From assembly GCA_964655065.1 (NCBI GenBank), contig CAZZLC010000004.1, forward strand, positions 62,001-126,000: a stretch of 64,000 bases of DNA, read 5' to 3'. Positions 51,121 to 59,645 of the stretch are shown here, in pieces. A model generated the notes under the pieces. That model was not told where the DNA came from. It made no database searches and saw only the letters and a program-made list of their open reading frames with translations. The DNA comes from DRPG01 sp964655065 (GTDB lineage: Bacteria > Myxococcota_A > UBA796 > GCA-2862545). A program made the position numbers and the translations under genes. Numbering within the stretch: the first letter of the stretch is position 1; every line of letters starts with the position of its first letter.

Positions 51121-51980
51121 TGGACAAGGCGATCCTCACGTGCGCCGTCAACGGCGTGCTCACGAACCCCAAGCAGCACCCCGTGCCCGTCACTCCCGAG
51201 GAGATGGCGGCGTCCTCGAAGGATGCCTTCGACGCGGGGGCGTCGATCGTGCACGTCCACTTCCGTCGTCAGGAGGACGGCCTCGGCCACCTCCCGTCGT
51301 GGGAGCCCGAGGTCGCGACCGCCTGCGTCGAGGCGATTCGCGCCGCGTGTCCGGGGGTGATCGTCAATCAGACCACCGGCGTGGTCGGCCCTGACGTCTC
51401 GGGTCCCATCGCCTGCATGAAGGCGCTGAAGCCCGAGATTGCGGCCATGAACGCCGGGAGCCTCAACTACCTCAAGGTCAAGCGCGACGGAACCTGGGCC
51501 TGGCCTCCGATGCTCTTCGACAACCCGGTGAGCAAGGTCGAGGCGATGCTCGAGGCCATGAAGTCCACGGGCGCGCGACCCGAGTTCGAGTGCTTCGACG
51601 TGGGGATCGTCCGCTCCGTCGATCTCTACCTGCAGGTGGGGCTCGCCGAGTCGGCCCAGTACAACTTCGTGATGGGTGTGGCGTCCGGGATGCCGGTCGA
51701 CAACGACCTGCTCGAGCTGCTGCTGCGCTACCGGCGCGAGGGGAGCCCGTGGCAGTGCACCCTCATCGGGCGGGCCGAGATCTGGGCGACCCACCAGCGA
51801 GCCGCCGAGCTCGGCGGGATGCTGCGCACGGGGGTCGAGGACACGTTCTACCTGCCGAACGGCGAGCGAACGACCGGCAATGGCCCGCTCATCGAGGCGC
51901 TGGCGTCGTGCGCGGAACAGGCGGGCCGTTCGATCGCCTCCCCCGCGGAGGCGCGTCAGATGCTCGGTCTCCCGGCGTAG
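51120..51980 (+). CDS. BKACE-family beta-keto acid cleavage enzyme
   Basis: A 286-residue TIM-barrel zinc enzyme related to 3-keto-5-aminohexanoate cleavage enzyme, which combines a beta-keto acid with acetyl-CoA to give acetoacetate and a new acyl-CoA. AFDAGASIVHVHFRRQEDG supplies the two metal His residues (HVH), VNQTTGVVGP and MNAGSLNYLKV follow, and PEFECFDVGIVRSVDLY ends the substrate loop. The Glu near residue 14 of Kce is not evident (VNGVLTNPKQHPVP), so it belongs to a different subgroup. It is coupled to the carboxylase (TGATG) and occupies the place of the HMG-CoA-lyase-like step. The 3' end overlaps the convergent peptidase-like gene by 92 bases. Confidence 0.87.
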   Translation: MDKAILTCAVNGVLTNPKQHPVPVTPEEMAASSKDAFDAGASIVHVHFRRQEDGLGHLPSWEPEVATACVEAIRAACPGVIVNQTTGVVGPDVSGPIACMKALKPEIAAMNAGSLNYLKVKRDGTWAWPPMLFDNPVSKVEAMLEAMKSTGARPEFECFDVGIVRSVDLYLQVGLAESAQYNFVMGVASGMPVDNDLLELLLRYRREGSPWQCTLIGRAEIWATHQRAAELGGMLRTGVEDTFYLPNGERTTGNGPLIEALASCAEQAGRSIASPAEARQMLGLPA

Positions 51981-54972
51981 GGCCGAGGACGCCTCCCTCG
52001 CCAGGCCACGAGGGCACCGCCTCCCAGATGGCGCGCGCCGCCTCGGCGGCCGGCTTGGACTCGTCCATCTCTCGGGCGAGGAGACGGGCGAGCCGGGCGT
52101 CGAAGAGGCCGAGCCGCTTGGCCACCCAGCGTGCCCGGGCTTCGGTGTCGCGGGGGACCGTGCCGCTCGTGCGGTTCCACAGGCGCGCGTGCTCGATCCA
52201 GCCCGCGATCTGCTCGACCAGTGCACCCTCGAACTCGTCGATCGAGCAGGCGAGCTGCTTGCCGTGGAGCCACAGCCCCTCGCAGTGGGCGCGCCCGAAG
52301 TGCAACAGCTCCTGGTTGACCGTGCCGTCCTGCACCTCGGTGAACCACGCGAGCGGGGCCGAGCCCTCGTTGCGGTGGACGTCGGCCAGGATGACACCGC
52401 ACCGCTCGATGATCCACCCGTCGAGGGGATGCTGGGGAGAGGGGTGGGTGACCCGCGGATCGCGCTCCAGCACCAGGACGACGTTGACGGTGGCACCGTG
52501 CTCGGCCTCGAGCTGGAGATCGAGGGGGGCCCCGAAGGGCGAGCGGGCCCGGCAGTCCGCGAGGAAGTCCTTCATCCAGGAGAGATGGGTGCCCTGGGCG
52601 TGCTGGATGCGCAGATAGGCGACGTTCTCGTCCAGGAGTGCGCGACGGTGGGCCTCGTACATGCCCTGGAGCAGCTCGGCCCGATCGCGACGCGGATTCA
52701 GGCCGTCGCCTGCCACGACGAGCTGGATGCTGCCGGGCGCCCTGGCGGCCGCCGCGCGCGCCTCGTCGAACCAGCGCACGAGTCGGGCGCGAATCGTCCG
52801 CAGATCGAAGGCCAGGTCGAGGTCCTTGCCGCGAGTGTCGGGCACCACCTGCACCCCGCGCACGAAGCGCTTCCACCCGACCCAGCGCTCGAGGTCGTCG
52901 GCGTCGACCTGATCGGCGAAGAGTGGCTGCGGCGGCGGAGGAGCGGGTGGAACGGGCACCGCGAGGAGGCCGGGCGGGCTCTCCGACTCGGTGATGTCGT
53001 CGAAGAAGGACACGACACGGTCCGGGTCGGCCACGAAGCCGCGCCCGTCGGGAACCACCGCCATGGCGTGGATGGCGTCGGGGTCCAGGATACCTGTCTG
53101 GGCCATGGTCCGGGCGAGCCATCGCCCGAGGGCCGCCCCGTCGGGCAGCACGACGGGCTGCGAGAGCACCCCGAGGATCTGGTCGCACCACAGGCGATAC
53201 TGCACGCGCCGTAGCGCGCCCCGGAGGGCGGTGAGCTGTCCTCCGTCGGCCGAGGCTTCGATCGCGTCGTCGTCGAGACGGAGCCGCTCGATGATCGGCT
53301 CGTCGCGCAGGACGCCGTGGCGAATCTGGTCGCGGTGCTCGCGCCGCAGCGTGCCCAGCAACCCGTGAGCGGCCTCGATGACCTCGTGACGGGCCGAGAC
53401 GATGCCCGTGCGTTGCACGCGCAGCCGCGCGGTCCCGTCGACGGGCTCGACGGTCGCGGCTTCGATGAGCAGCGCCACGCGGACGTGTCGGACGTCCCCC
53501 GTCTCGAGCGCATGATCGAGGTCGCCGGCGACGAGCAGGGACGCGGTGTGCGGCTGACGGACGGAGAACCGCAGTCGCACGGGAGGGGTCTGCCCCTCGA
53601 AGCGGGCCTGGCGGCGGGACACCAGCGCCTGGAGGCGCTCGCCGGTCAGTGCGTCGATCCACCGCAGCGACGCCCCCCGCATGAGCTGGATGCGCTCGAT
53701 GGGTAGGCCGTCGCGGATCGCGGTGCGCATCGCCTGACGGTAGCGGTGGCCGATGCGGCGTTCGCCCTCCGCCCCGCCGGCATCCCCCCGGCCCATCACC
53801 GCGATGCGTCGGTGAGGGTGGTCTGCGGGCAGTCGCAAGCTCCGCGCGACGATGCTCGCGCACAGGTCGAAGAGCCGGCGGGCGTCGAAGGCGACCCACG
53901 AGCTGCCGGTCGCGAACTCGTCGTCGGCCAGCAGGTCGAGCATGCGTTCGATCGCGAGCGCCTCGGTCCGTGCGGTCTCGTCGGTGCGCGGGACCCCTTC
54001 GGCCAGCCCTCCGTGCCGGGGCTGCGTCACGTAGTAGAGGTCGGTGCCGGGGTCGGTGGTGGGCGCCGGCATGAGCATCGTGAACGGCGACTTGGCGCGC
54101 ACGACCTCGCTGTGCCCACGCCGCAGGACGATCTCGTCGGCTTCGATGGTCTCGAAGCTGTGCAGCTTGCGACCCCGGCCGCGTCGGCCTCCACCGGGCT
54201 CGCCGCCCTCGTAGCCGACGAAGCGATAAGGCTCGAGGTTGGCCGGCATCTGGGGGAACCGGTCGACGACCTCGTAGACCTCGCCCGTGTCGGCCGGAGC
54301 CTCCGACCCATCGAGGAGTCCGAGCTCGGTGAGCAGCCGATCCGTCACGCCCCAAGCGCGCTCCGCGTTGCCGGCCGCGTCGTGTTGGCCGGCCTCGAAC
54401 GTGAACCCGAGCCGCTTGCTTCGGCGGCCGGGCCCGAGTCCGACGTTCGACGCGACGCCGCCGTCGAGGATCGAGTTCTCGTGAAGGCCGGTGACGAGTC
54501 GCCGGACCCCCAGCACACGGGCGAGCGAGGCGTGGCGCTGGTCGTCGCGGAAGACCAGGAACGCCTCGGACGGCCTGGACGTGGAGTGCAGGTCGAGGAC
54601 CGCGTCACACGCGAGCAGGATCGGTGCGAGCTCGGTGGCGCGGTTCTCCTCGTAGCTGCGCGCGTCGGGCGGGATGGTGCGGATGCGCGCGAGGGTCTCG
54701 CGGTCCCACAGCCGGTTGAGGTCGCTCCCGTCCGGAGTGTGCCGCAATCCGAGCTCGGCGGCGGCCTGGTTGGCGCGGATGGCCACCACCGAGCCGCGCT
54801 GGAGGGTCACCGTGGCCAGGCGCTCGAGGACACTGTCTCCAACGGGCTCGTTTCCGTGCATCCGGGCGATGATTGCGACGCGGGGCCCATCGATGGGCGC
54901 TCCCGCTGCGTCCGTGGCCTGGTACTCCACGACACCGGAAATGCCGGCGAAGGGTGCCGTAATGCGGCTCAT
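51889..54972 (-). CDS. giant zinc-peptidase-like (AstE/AspA-fold) protein
   Basis: A 1027-residue protein. The first roughly 220 residues follow the succinylglutamate desuccinylase/aspartoacylase branch of M14: VAIIARMHGNEPVGDSVLER has the zinc H-x2-E, VLDLHSTSRPSEAFL the second His, and RLGFTFEAGQHDAAG the catalytic Glu. The other 800 residues, including a proline-rich linker (VPVPPAPPPPQP) and YLRIQHAQGTHLSWMKDFLA, match no family I know and are four times the usual length. The start is an ATG with GGAG three bases upstream. The last 30 residues are encoded opposite the BKACE gene. The substrate may be an N-acyl amino acid or a peptide tail. Confidence 0.75.
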   Translation of the reverse strand: MSRITAPFAGISGVVEYQATDAAGAPIDGPRVAIIARMHGNEPVGDSVLERLATVTLQRGSVVAIRANQAAAELGLRHTPDGSDLNRLWDRETLARIRTIPPDARSYEENRATELAPILLACDAVLDLHSTSRPSEAFLVFRDDQRHASLARVLGVRRLVTGLHENSILDGGVASNVGLGPGRRSKRLGFTFEAGQHDAAGNAERAWGVTDRLLTELGLLDGSEAPADTGEVYEVVDRFPQMPANLEPYRFVGYEGGEPGGGRRGRGRKLHSFETIEADEIVLRRGHSEVVRAKSPFTMLMPAPTTDPGTDLYYVTQPRHGGLAEGVPRTDETARTEALAIERMLDLLADDEFATGSSWVAFDARRLFDLCASIVARSLRLPADHPHRRIAVMGRGDAGGAEGERRIGHRYRQAMRTAIRDGLPIERIQLMRGASLRWIDALTGERLQALVSRRQARFEGQTPPVRLRFSVRQPHTASLLVAGDLDHALETGDVRHVRVALLIEAATVEPVDGTARLRVQRTGIVSARHEVIEAAHGLLGTLRREHRDQIRHGVLRDEPIIERLRLDDDAIEASADGGQLTALRGALRRVQYRLWCDQILGVLSQPVVLPDGAALGRWLARTMAQTGILDPDAIHAMAVVPDGRGFVADPDRVVSFFDDITESESPPGLLAVPVPPAPPPPQPLFADQVDADDLERWVGWKRFVRGVQVVPDTRGKDLDLAFDLRTIRARLVRWFDEARAAAARAPGSIQLVVAGDGLNPRRDRAELLQGMYEAHRRALLDENVAYLRIQHAQGTHLSWMKDFLADCRARSPFGAPLDLQLEAEHGATVNVVLVLERDPRVTHPSPQHPLDGWIIERCGVILADVHRNEGSAPLAWFTEVQDGTVNQELLHFGRAHCEGLWLHGKQLACSIDEFEGALVEQIAGWIEHARLWNRTSGTVPRDTEARARWVAKRLGLFDARLARLLAREMDESKPAAEAARAIWEAVPSWPGEGGVLGPTPGDRASDAPPRGRRSNGPPVPRTTPAPR

Positions 54973-55019
54973 CCGCTCCTTCAGGGGTTCGACGTCGGAC
55001 GACGTATCGTGGGCTCGGT

Positions 55020-57953
55020 TCAGGAGCCGGGGTTCTTGTTGATGCGGGAGGTCGCCGTGGTCTTCGACGACGGGCTGCTCCGGGCCGACGTGCGGAGTCG
55101 CCGGCGCGTCGCGCTCTTGGTCGCCGACTCGGGAGGCGGCACGTGGGTGTGGGCCGGCGCATCCGGCGGAGCCTCCGCCTCGGCGCGGCTGCCCGAGGAC
55201 TTCTTCGCGGCCCCGGCCTTCTTGGTCCCCCCGGTCTTCTTGGCCGACGCGCTCTTCTTCGCGGGGGCCGTCTTCTTGGCTGACGCCTTTCTCGGGCTCG
55301 CCGCCTTCGACTTCTTCGAGCCACTCGCCTTCTTCGGGGCGTCGGCCGCCTCCTCGCCGTCCTTCTTCGCTCCGCCGCGGGGAAGGAACTCGAAGCCGTG
55401 CTTGCCCGTGTCCTTGCGGAAGAGGAACGCCTTGAAGAAGTTGCCGCGCTTGGAGACGAAGTCTTCGATGAGCTCGGTCTTGCCCTCTTCGCCGAAGAAG
55501 AGCGCGACCTCGTCGTCCTCCATCTCGCGCTGGCAGACCTTTCGGGGAAGCACCGGTCCGGCCTTCTCCTTGCCCTCGAACACGCGCTTGCACACCCAGC
55601 GATGCGACGTCTCGACGATCAAGCAGGGCTCGCCGTCCTCGTGCTCGCCGGGGCACACGATCGCGGTCTCGCCGATGAGCTCCTCGGGCTCGGCGTTCTT
55701 CTCTCCCCGGCCGAGGTCGACCTGAAGCAGCCACTTGACCTTGTCGGGTCCGTCCTCGACCTCCTCGACCTCGCGGGCGAGCTTTACCTTTCCGTCGAGG
55801 AACTGCGTGTTGCCCTTGTCCTTGAAGTACGGCACCGGCCCGTACTCCTCCCCGGGGGCCTCGAGGATCGCGATGGCGAGCCGGCGATCGATGTAGCGGT
55901 TCAGGGTCTCCTTCCAGAGAATGAAAGGACAACCTTGATCCTTGCCCTCGTTGTTCTCGCAGATGTAGCCACGGACCTGCTCGAAGACCCGACCTCCGCA
56001 CTCGGGGCACTTGCCGACGGGCTCCTCGGTCTCGTAGAGCTGCTCGTACTCGAACTCGGTGAGCGACTTGGTGATGGTCTGCGTGTAGTCGTAGAGATCC
56101 TGCTCGACGGCGGCCCTCGGGCGGTCCCCGGCCTCGACCTCGTGCAGGGCGTGTTCCCACTCACCGGTGAGCCGGGGTGAGGCGAGGCCCTCCATGTCGA
56201 CCCGCTCGAGCACGTCGATGAGGCGCATCGCCTTGGCGGTCGGCGTGAGCTTTCCGCCGATGCGGTTCACGTAGAGCTTGCGGATGAGCCCCTCGATGGT
56301 GTCGGCCCGGGTGGCCGGGGTGCCGAGCCCCCGCTCCTTCATCGCACCCGAGAGCTCGTCGTCGTCGAGTTGCTCGCCCGCGGTCTCCATCATGCGGAGC
56401 AGCTGGGACTCGGAGAAGCGCCCGGGCGGCTTGGTCTCCTTGTCCTCGATCACCGTCTGGTCGTGACGCACGGCGATGTCGCTCACCTCGTCGTTGCCCG
56501 GAACGAGCGCCGGGAGTTGGGTGCCGTCCCCCGCGGACTGACCGAGGGCCTCGAGGAACCCGGGAATCTCGAGGCTCCGTGCGGTGGTGCGGAACCGCGC
56601 AGGAGCGCCGTCGAGCACCTGACCGACGTCGATCTCGACGAATCGCTCGACGGTGGCCCAGGTGGCGGGACCCATGAGGCAGGCGAGGAACTGGCGCACC
56701 ACGAGGTCGAACACGCGCAGGGCGTCACCGGTCAGCGTCTCGGTCAGGGCCTCGCCCGTGGGCACGATGGCAAAGTGGTCGGAGACCTTCGAGGAGTCCA
56801 GAACCGTGGCCAGGTTCTCGGGCCCCGCGGCCTGAACCCGCGACGCGATTCCTGCGTGCTCGCCCCAGTCTCCCTTGGGCAGGCTCTGGATCGACGTGAG
56901 GATCTGGTCGACGGTGGGCCCGTAGTCGTCGGGGAGGTGCCGGGAGTCGGTACGCGGGTAGGTGATGACCTTCAGATCCGCGTAGAGCTTCTGGGCTGCC
57001 CCCAGCGTGCGCTTGGCCGACATCGAGTAGCGCCGGTTGGCCTCGCGCTGCAGCGACGTGAGGTCGAAGGGCAGCGGAGGCTTCTGCTTGGACTTCTTGC
57101 GCTTCTCGTTGGCCTGGCCGACCTTCGCGACCTGAATCTCGGCGACGAGTCGGTCCACCAGGGCCCGGTCGAACAGCCGTGTCGCCTTCATCTCGGGGTC
57201 GTCGGACGCCTTGGCCGCGGCCGCGTCGTGGTACCGACCCTGCCACTGGTGACCGTCGCCCTGGTCGTGGGTGAAGTCGGCGAGGAGCTCCCAGTACGGT
57301 CGGGGCTCGTGGGCCAGGATCTCGCGCTCACGGTGCACGATCAGGTTGAGCGTGGGCGTCTGCACGCGACCTGCCGACCAGGAGTTGTTCACCCGCCCCG
57401 ACTTCAGGCGCTGGGTGAGGGCGCGGGTCGCGTTCATGCCGACGAGCCAGTCCCCGACGGAGCGGAGGTAGGCGGCATCAGCCAGGTTGTCGAGGTCCGA
57501 GCCCGGCCGGAGGCTGTCGAACGCGTCGCGGATGGCCTGCTTGGTCATCGACTGCAGCCACAGCCTCTCCTGCGGCAGGTCCTGCAGCTCGCAGTACTCT
57601 ACGATGCGGCGGAAGATGAGCTCGCCCTCGCGTCCGGCGTCGCAGGCGTTGACCACGCCCTCGGTGTCCTTGCGCTTGCCGAGCTTCTTGATGTAGGCCA
57701 GGCGCTTCTTCTGCCCGTCCTTCGGCTTGAGCTGGAAGGTCTCGGGGAGGATCGGAAGCAGCTTGATCGACCAGGACCGCCACTTGACGTCGTACTCGCG
57801 GGGCTCCGCGAGCTCGAGGAGGTGGCCGATGGCCCAGGTGACGACGAAGTCGTCGTTCTCGAACGACTCCTCGCTCTCGGTGAAGCCACCCAGCGCGTCC
57901 GCAATGTCCCTCGCGACGCTGGGTTTCTCGGTGATCACCAGACGCTTGCCCAA
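55020..57953 (-). CDS. topB: DNA topoisomerase III-like with Lys-rich tail
   Basis: A 977-residue type IA topoisomerase relaxing single-strand-linked DNA. GKRLVITEKPSVARDIADAL opens the Toprim domain, CDAGREGELIFRRIVEYCE carries the acidic DxD-like site, and the active Tyr is Tyr332 in VITYPRTDSRHL. ERGLGTPATRADTIEGLI is the C-terminal gate motif and a C4 zinc motif follows (CPECGG...). The last 130 residues alternate Lys, Ala and Ser in a histone-H1-like pattern. Starts at a TTG with AAAGGAG six bases upstream; the frame upstream to 58247 is not family sequence. Confidence 0.93.
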   Translation of the reverse strand: MGKRLVITEKPSVARDIADALGGFTESEESFENDDFVVTWAIGHLLELAEPREYDVKWRSWSIKLLPILPETFQLKPKDGQKKRLAYIKKLGKRKDTEGVVNACDAGREGELIFRRIVEYCELQDLPQERLWLQSMTKQAIRDAFDSLRPGSDLDNLADAAYLRSVGDWLVGMNATRALTQRLKSGRVNNSWSAGRVQTPTLNLIVHREREILAHEPRPYWELLADFTHDQGDGHQWQGRYHDAAAAKASDDPEMKATRLFDRALVDRLVAEIQVAKVGQANEKRKKSKQKPPLPFDLTSLQREANRRYSMSAKRTLGAAQKLYADLKVITYPRTDSRHLPDDYGPTVDQILTSIQSLPKGDWGEHAGIASRVQAAGPENLATVLDSSKVSDHFAIVPTGEALTETLTGDALRVFDLVVRQFLACLMGPATWATVERFVEIDVGQVLDGAPARFRTTARSLEIPGFLEALGQSAGDGTQLPALVPGNDEVSDIAVRHDQTVIEDKETKPPGRFSESQLLRMMETAGEQLDDDELSGAMKERGLGTPATRADTIEGLIRKLYVNRIGGKLTPTAKAMRLIDVLERVDMEGLASPRLTGEWEHALHEVEAGDRPRAAVEQDLYDYTQTITKSLTEFEYEQLYETEEPVGKCPECGGRVFEQVRGYICENNEGKDQGCPFILWKETLNRYIDRRLAIAILEAPGEEYGPVPYFKDKGNTQFLDGKVKLAREVEEVEDGPDKVKWLLQVDLGRGEKNAEPEELIGETAIVCPGEHEDGEPCLIVETSHRWVCKRVFEGKEKAGPVLPRKVCQREMEDDEVALFFGEEGKTELIEDFVSKRGNFFKAFLFRKDTGKHGFEFLPRGGAKKDGEEAADAPKKASGSKKSKAASPRKASAKKTAPAKKSASAKKTGGTKKAGAAKKSSGSRAEAEAPPDAPAHTHVPPPESATKSATRRRLRTSARSSPSSKTTATSRINKNPGS

Positions 57954-58105
57954 ACTCTGCTCCTTTGAGGGACCCCTAGGTCCGCGAACCGCCCACGGCA
58001 ACCGCGGGCCTCGAACTCTGGGCGACATCGCCTTCGCGAACCCTCTAGCCGGGTCGCTCGGGCTCTCGTGACGGACCATCCGCTCGTCGGTTACAGGTAG
58101 GCACC

Positions 58106-58786
58106 TTGAGCCCTTTCGACATCGCATTCCAACATGCCACGCCTCACGGCGTCCTGACGGCGGTTCATCTCCCCGACGCGCCCGATCCGGTCCCCGAGCG
58201 GGTGCTGGCCAGGCTCCCGGCCGAAGAGGCCGCGTTTGCCCGCTCACTGCGTGCCTACCGCCAGATCTCGTTCGTCGGCGGTCGACTCGCGCTGCGCACG
58301 GCGTGCGTGCAGCTCGGTGATGACCCGCCCGCGATTCTCCCCGACGAACACGGCGCTCCTCGCCTACCGGAGCACGTGTCGGGGAGCATCAGCCACAAAC
58401 GTACCCTCGCCATCGGCATGGTGGGCCAGTCCCGCAACGGTTCCCTGGGGGTCGACCTCGAGGAGTACGCCCCGGCGCGGCCCAACATCGCGGCAGCGAT
58501 TCTCACCGACCCGGAGCTCGCCACCATCGAGCGGCTGCCGGAGGATCGTAGGTGGATCGCGCTTCTCACTCGGTTCTCCATCAAGGAGTCCATCTACAAG
58601 GCACTCAATCCCCACGTTCGGCGCTACATCGACTTCAAGGAAGCCGAGGTCACACCTGATCTCGGTGGCACGGCGACCGTCACGCTGAGCCTCGCCAACG
58701 GCGAAGGCCCGTTTGCCGTCGAAGCGCGCTACGAGTGGTTTCAGGGGAGGCTGCTCACGTCGGTGAGGGCCCGTCCCCGAGGGTGA
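58106..58786 (+). CDS. 4'-phosphopantetheinyl transferase (Sfp/EntD type)
   Basis: A 226-residue enzyme transferring phosphopantetheine from CoA to carrier-protein serines. SGSISHKRTLAIGMVGQS, LGVDLEEYAPARPNI (metal-binding Asp-x-Glu) and LLTRFSIKESIYKALNPHVR (Trp/Phe-S-x-K-E-s-x-K-A) are the family signatures. Length fits the EntD-like subgroup that serves siderophore or polyketide synthases; none is in this window. Start TTG at 58106 with AGGTAGG upstream; a GTTACA hexamer overlaps that region. Confidence 0.9.
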   Translation: MSPFDIAFQHATPHGVLTAVHLPDAPDPVPERVLARLPAEEAAFARSLRAYRQISFVGGRLALRTACVQLGDDPPAILPDEHGAPRLPEHVSGSISHKRTLAIGMVGQSRNGSLGVDLEEYAPARPNIAAAILTDPELATIERLPEDRRWIALLTRFSIKESIYKALNPHVRRYIDFKEAEVTPDLGGTATVTLSLANGEGPFAVEARYEWFQGRLLTSVRARPRG

Positions 58787-58847
58787 GCACCCTTGCCTTT
58801 TCCCGGCGAGCGACCGTACCATCGCCCGCGGAAGGAGTCCCGCGCGC

Positions 58848-59642
58848 ATGGAGCAGCACGACATGTCCGAAGTGGACAACCGAAACACGACCCAGCTCTT
58901 CAACGACTGGCGGCACGGCGATGCCGACGCGGGACAGGCGATGGCCCAGCGTTTCGCCGACTGGTACTACGCGATCACCACGTCTCGGCTCGGCGAGGCT
59001 CGGGGCCGGGGTCCCTGCGATCACGCCTGTCAGCTCTTTGGTGAGGGCATCGTCAACGTCACCGAGGCCCGGACGCTGGTCCCGTGGGCCCACGAGATCG
59101 TGCTCGGGGAGCTCGAACACGCCGGCATGCGGGTCACGGATGGCGACGACCCCAACGCCTATACCGGTGGCAAGCCACCCAAGGACCTGCTCTGCCGTGC
59201 TCGCGAGGCGCTGCCGGCCGAGGTCCGTCTCCTCGAGGCCACCTACGGCCGCCGGGCGAGCGACCAGGAGGTCGACCAGCTCGCGAAGCCCCTCGGGGGG
59301 AATCCGCTCGGCGTGCTCAAGGCGCGGTACCGGGTGAAGCAGTGGCTGCGAGACAACGCCCAGGTGCCGTTCGAGGTGGCGCCCACCGACCCCAACCTCG
59401 ACCGGGCTCCGCTGCCGCTGTACGAGTCGGGGCGCATGGCCACCGATGCCGAGGAGGCCAACTTCGAGCAGTGGATGATCTCGGACATCGACCTCTGCAA
59501 GGACATCGCCGAGTTCGCCCACTTCTCGATCGCGCTGCGTGGCGGCCTGCCTTCGCCCCGGCAGTATGCGCGGACCAGCGCCGAGGGCGCGCTGCAGAAG
59601 TCGGAGAACCCTGGCTGCCTCGCCCGCTTGTTCGGCGGCTGA
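58848..59642 (+). CDS. sigma-factor-like helical protein of unknown role
   Basis: A 264-residue soluble protein. The N-terminal half, TTQLFNDWRHGDADAGQAMA and FADWYYAITTSRL, has the look of sigma region 2 ('l...w..GD..A...l...y...'). The middle, REALPAEVRLLEATYGRRAS followed by LGVLKARYRVKQWLRDN, resembles region 4 with its helix-turn-helix. A conserved-looking tail follows (YESGRMATDAEEANFEQW; WMISDIDLCKDIAEFAHFSI) that ECF sigma factors lack. No anti-sigma gene is adjacent; a TPR/pseudo-zincin gene follows after three bases. The start may instead be the ATG at 58863. Function is inferred only. Confidence 0.6.
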   Translation: MEQHDMSEVDNRNTTQLFNDWRHGDADAGQAMAQRFADWYYAITTSRLGEARGRGPCDHACQLFGEGIVNVTEARTLVPWAHEIVLGELEHAGMRVTDGDDPNAYTGGKPPKDLLCRAREALPAEVRLLEATYGRRASDQEVDQLAKPLGGNPLGVLKARYRVKQWLRDNAQVPFEVAPTDPNLDRAPLPLYESGRMATDAEEANFEQWMISDIDLCKDIAEFAHFSIALRGGLPSPRQYARTSAEGALQKSENPGCLARLFGG

Positions 59643-59645
59643 AGC

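Noticed and set aside
51889..56160. Topoisomerase-peptidase fusion of 1423 codons
   Set aside because: The upstream 390 codons are a frame-shifted reading of the topB 3' end; ATG 54972 with GGAG is the true start.
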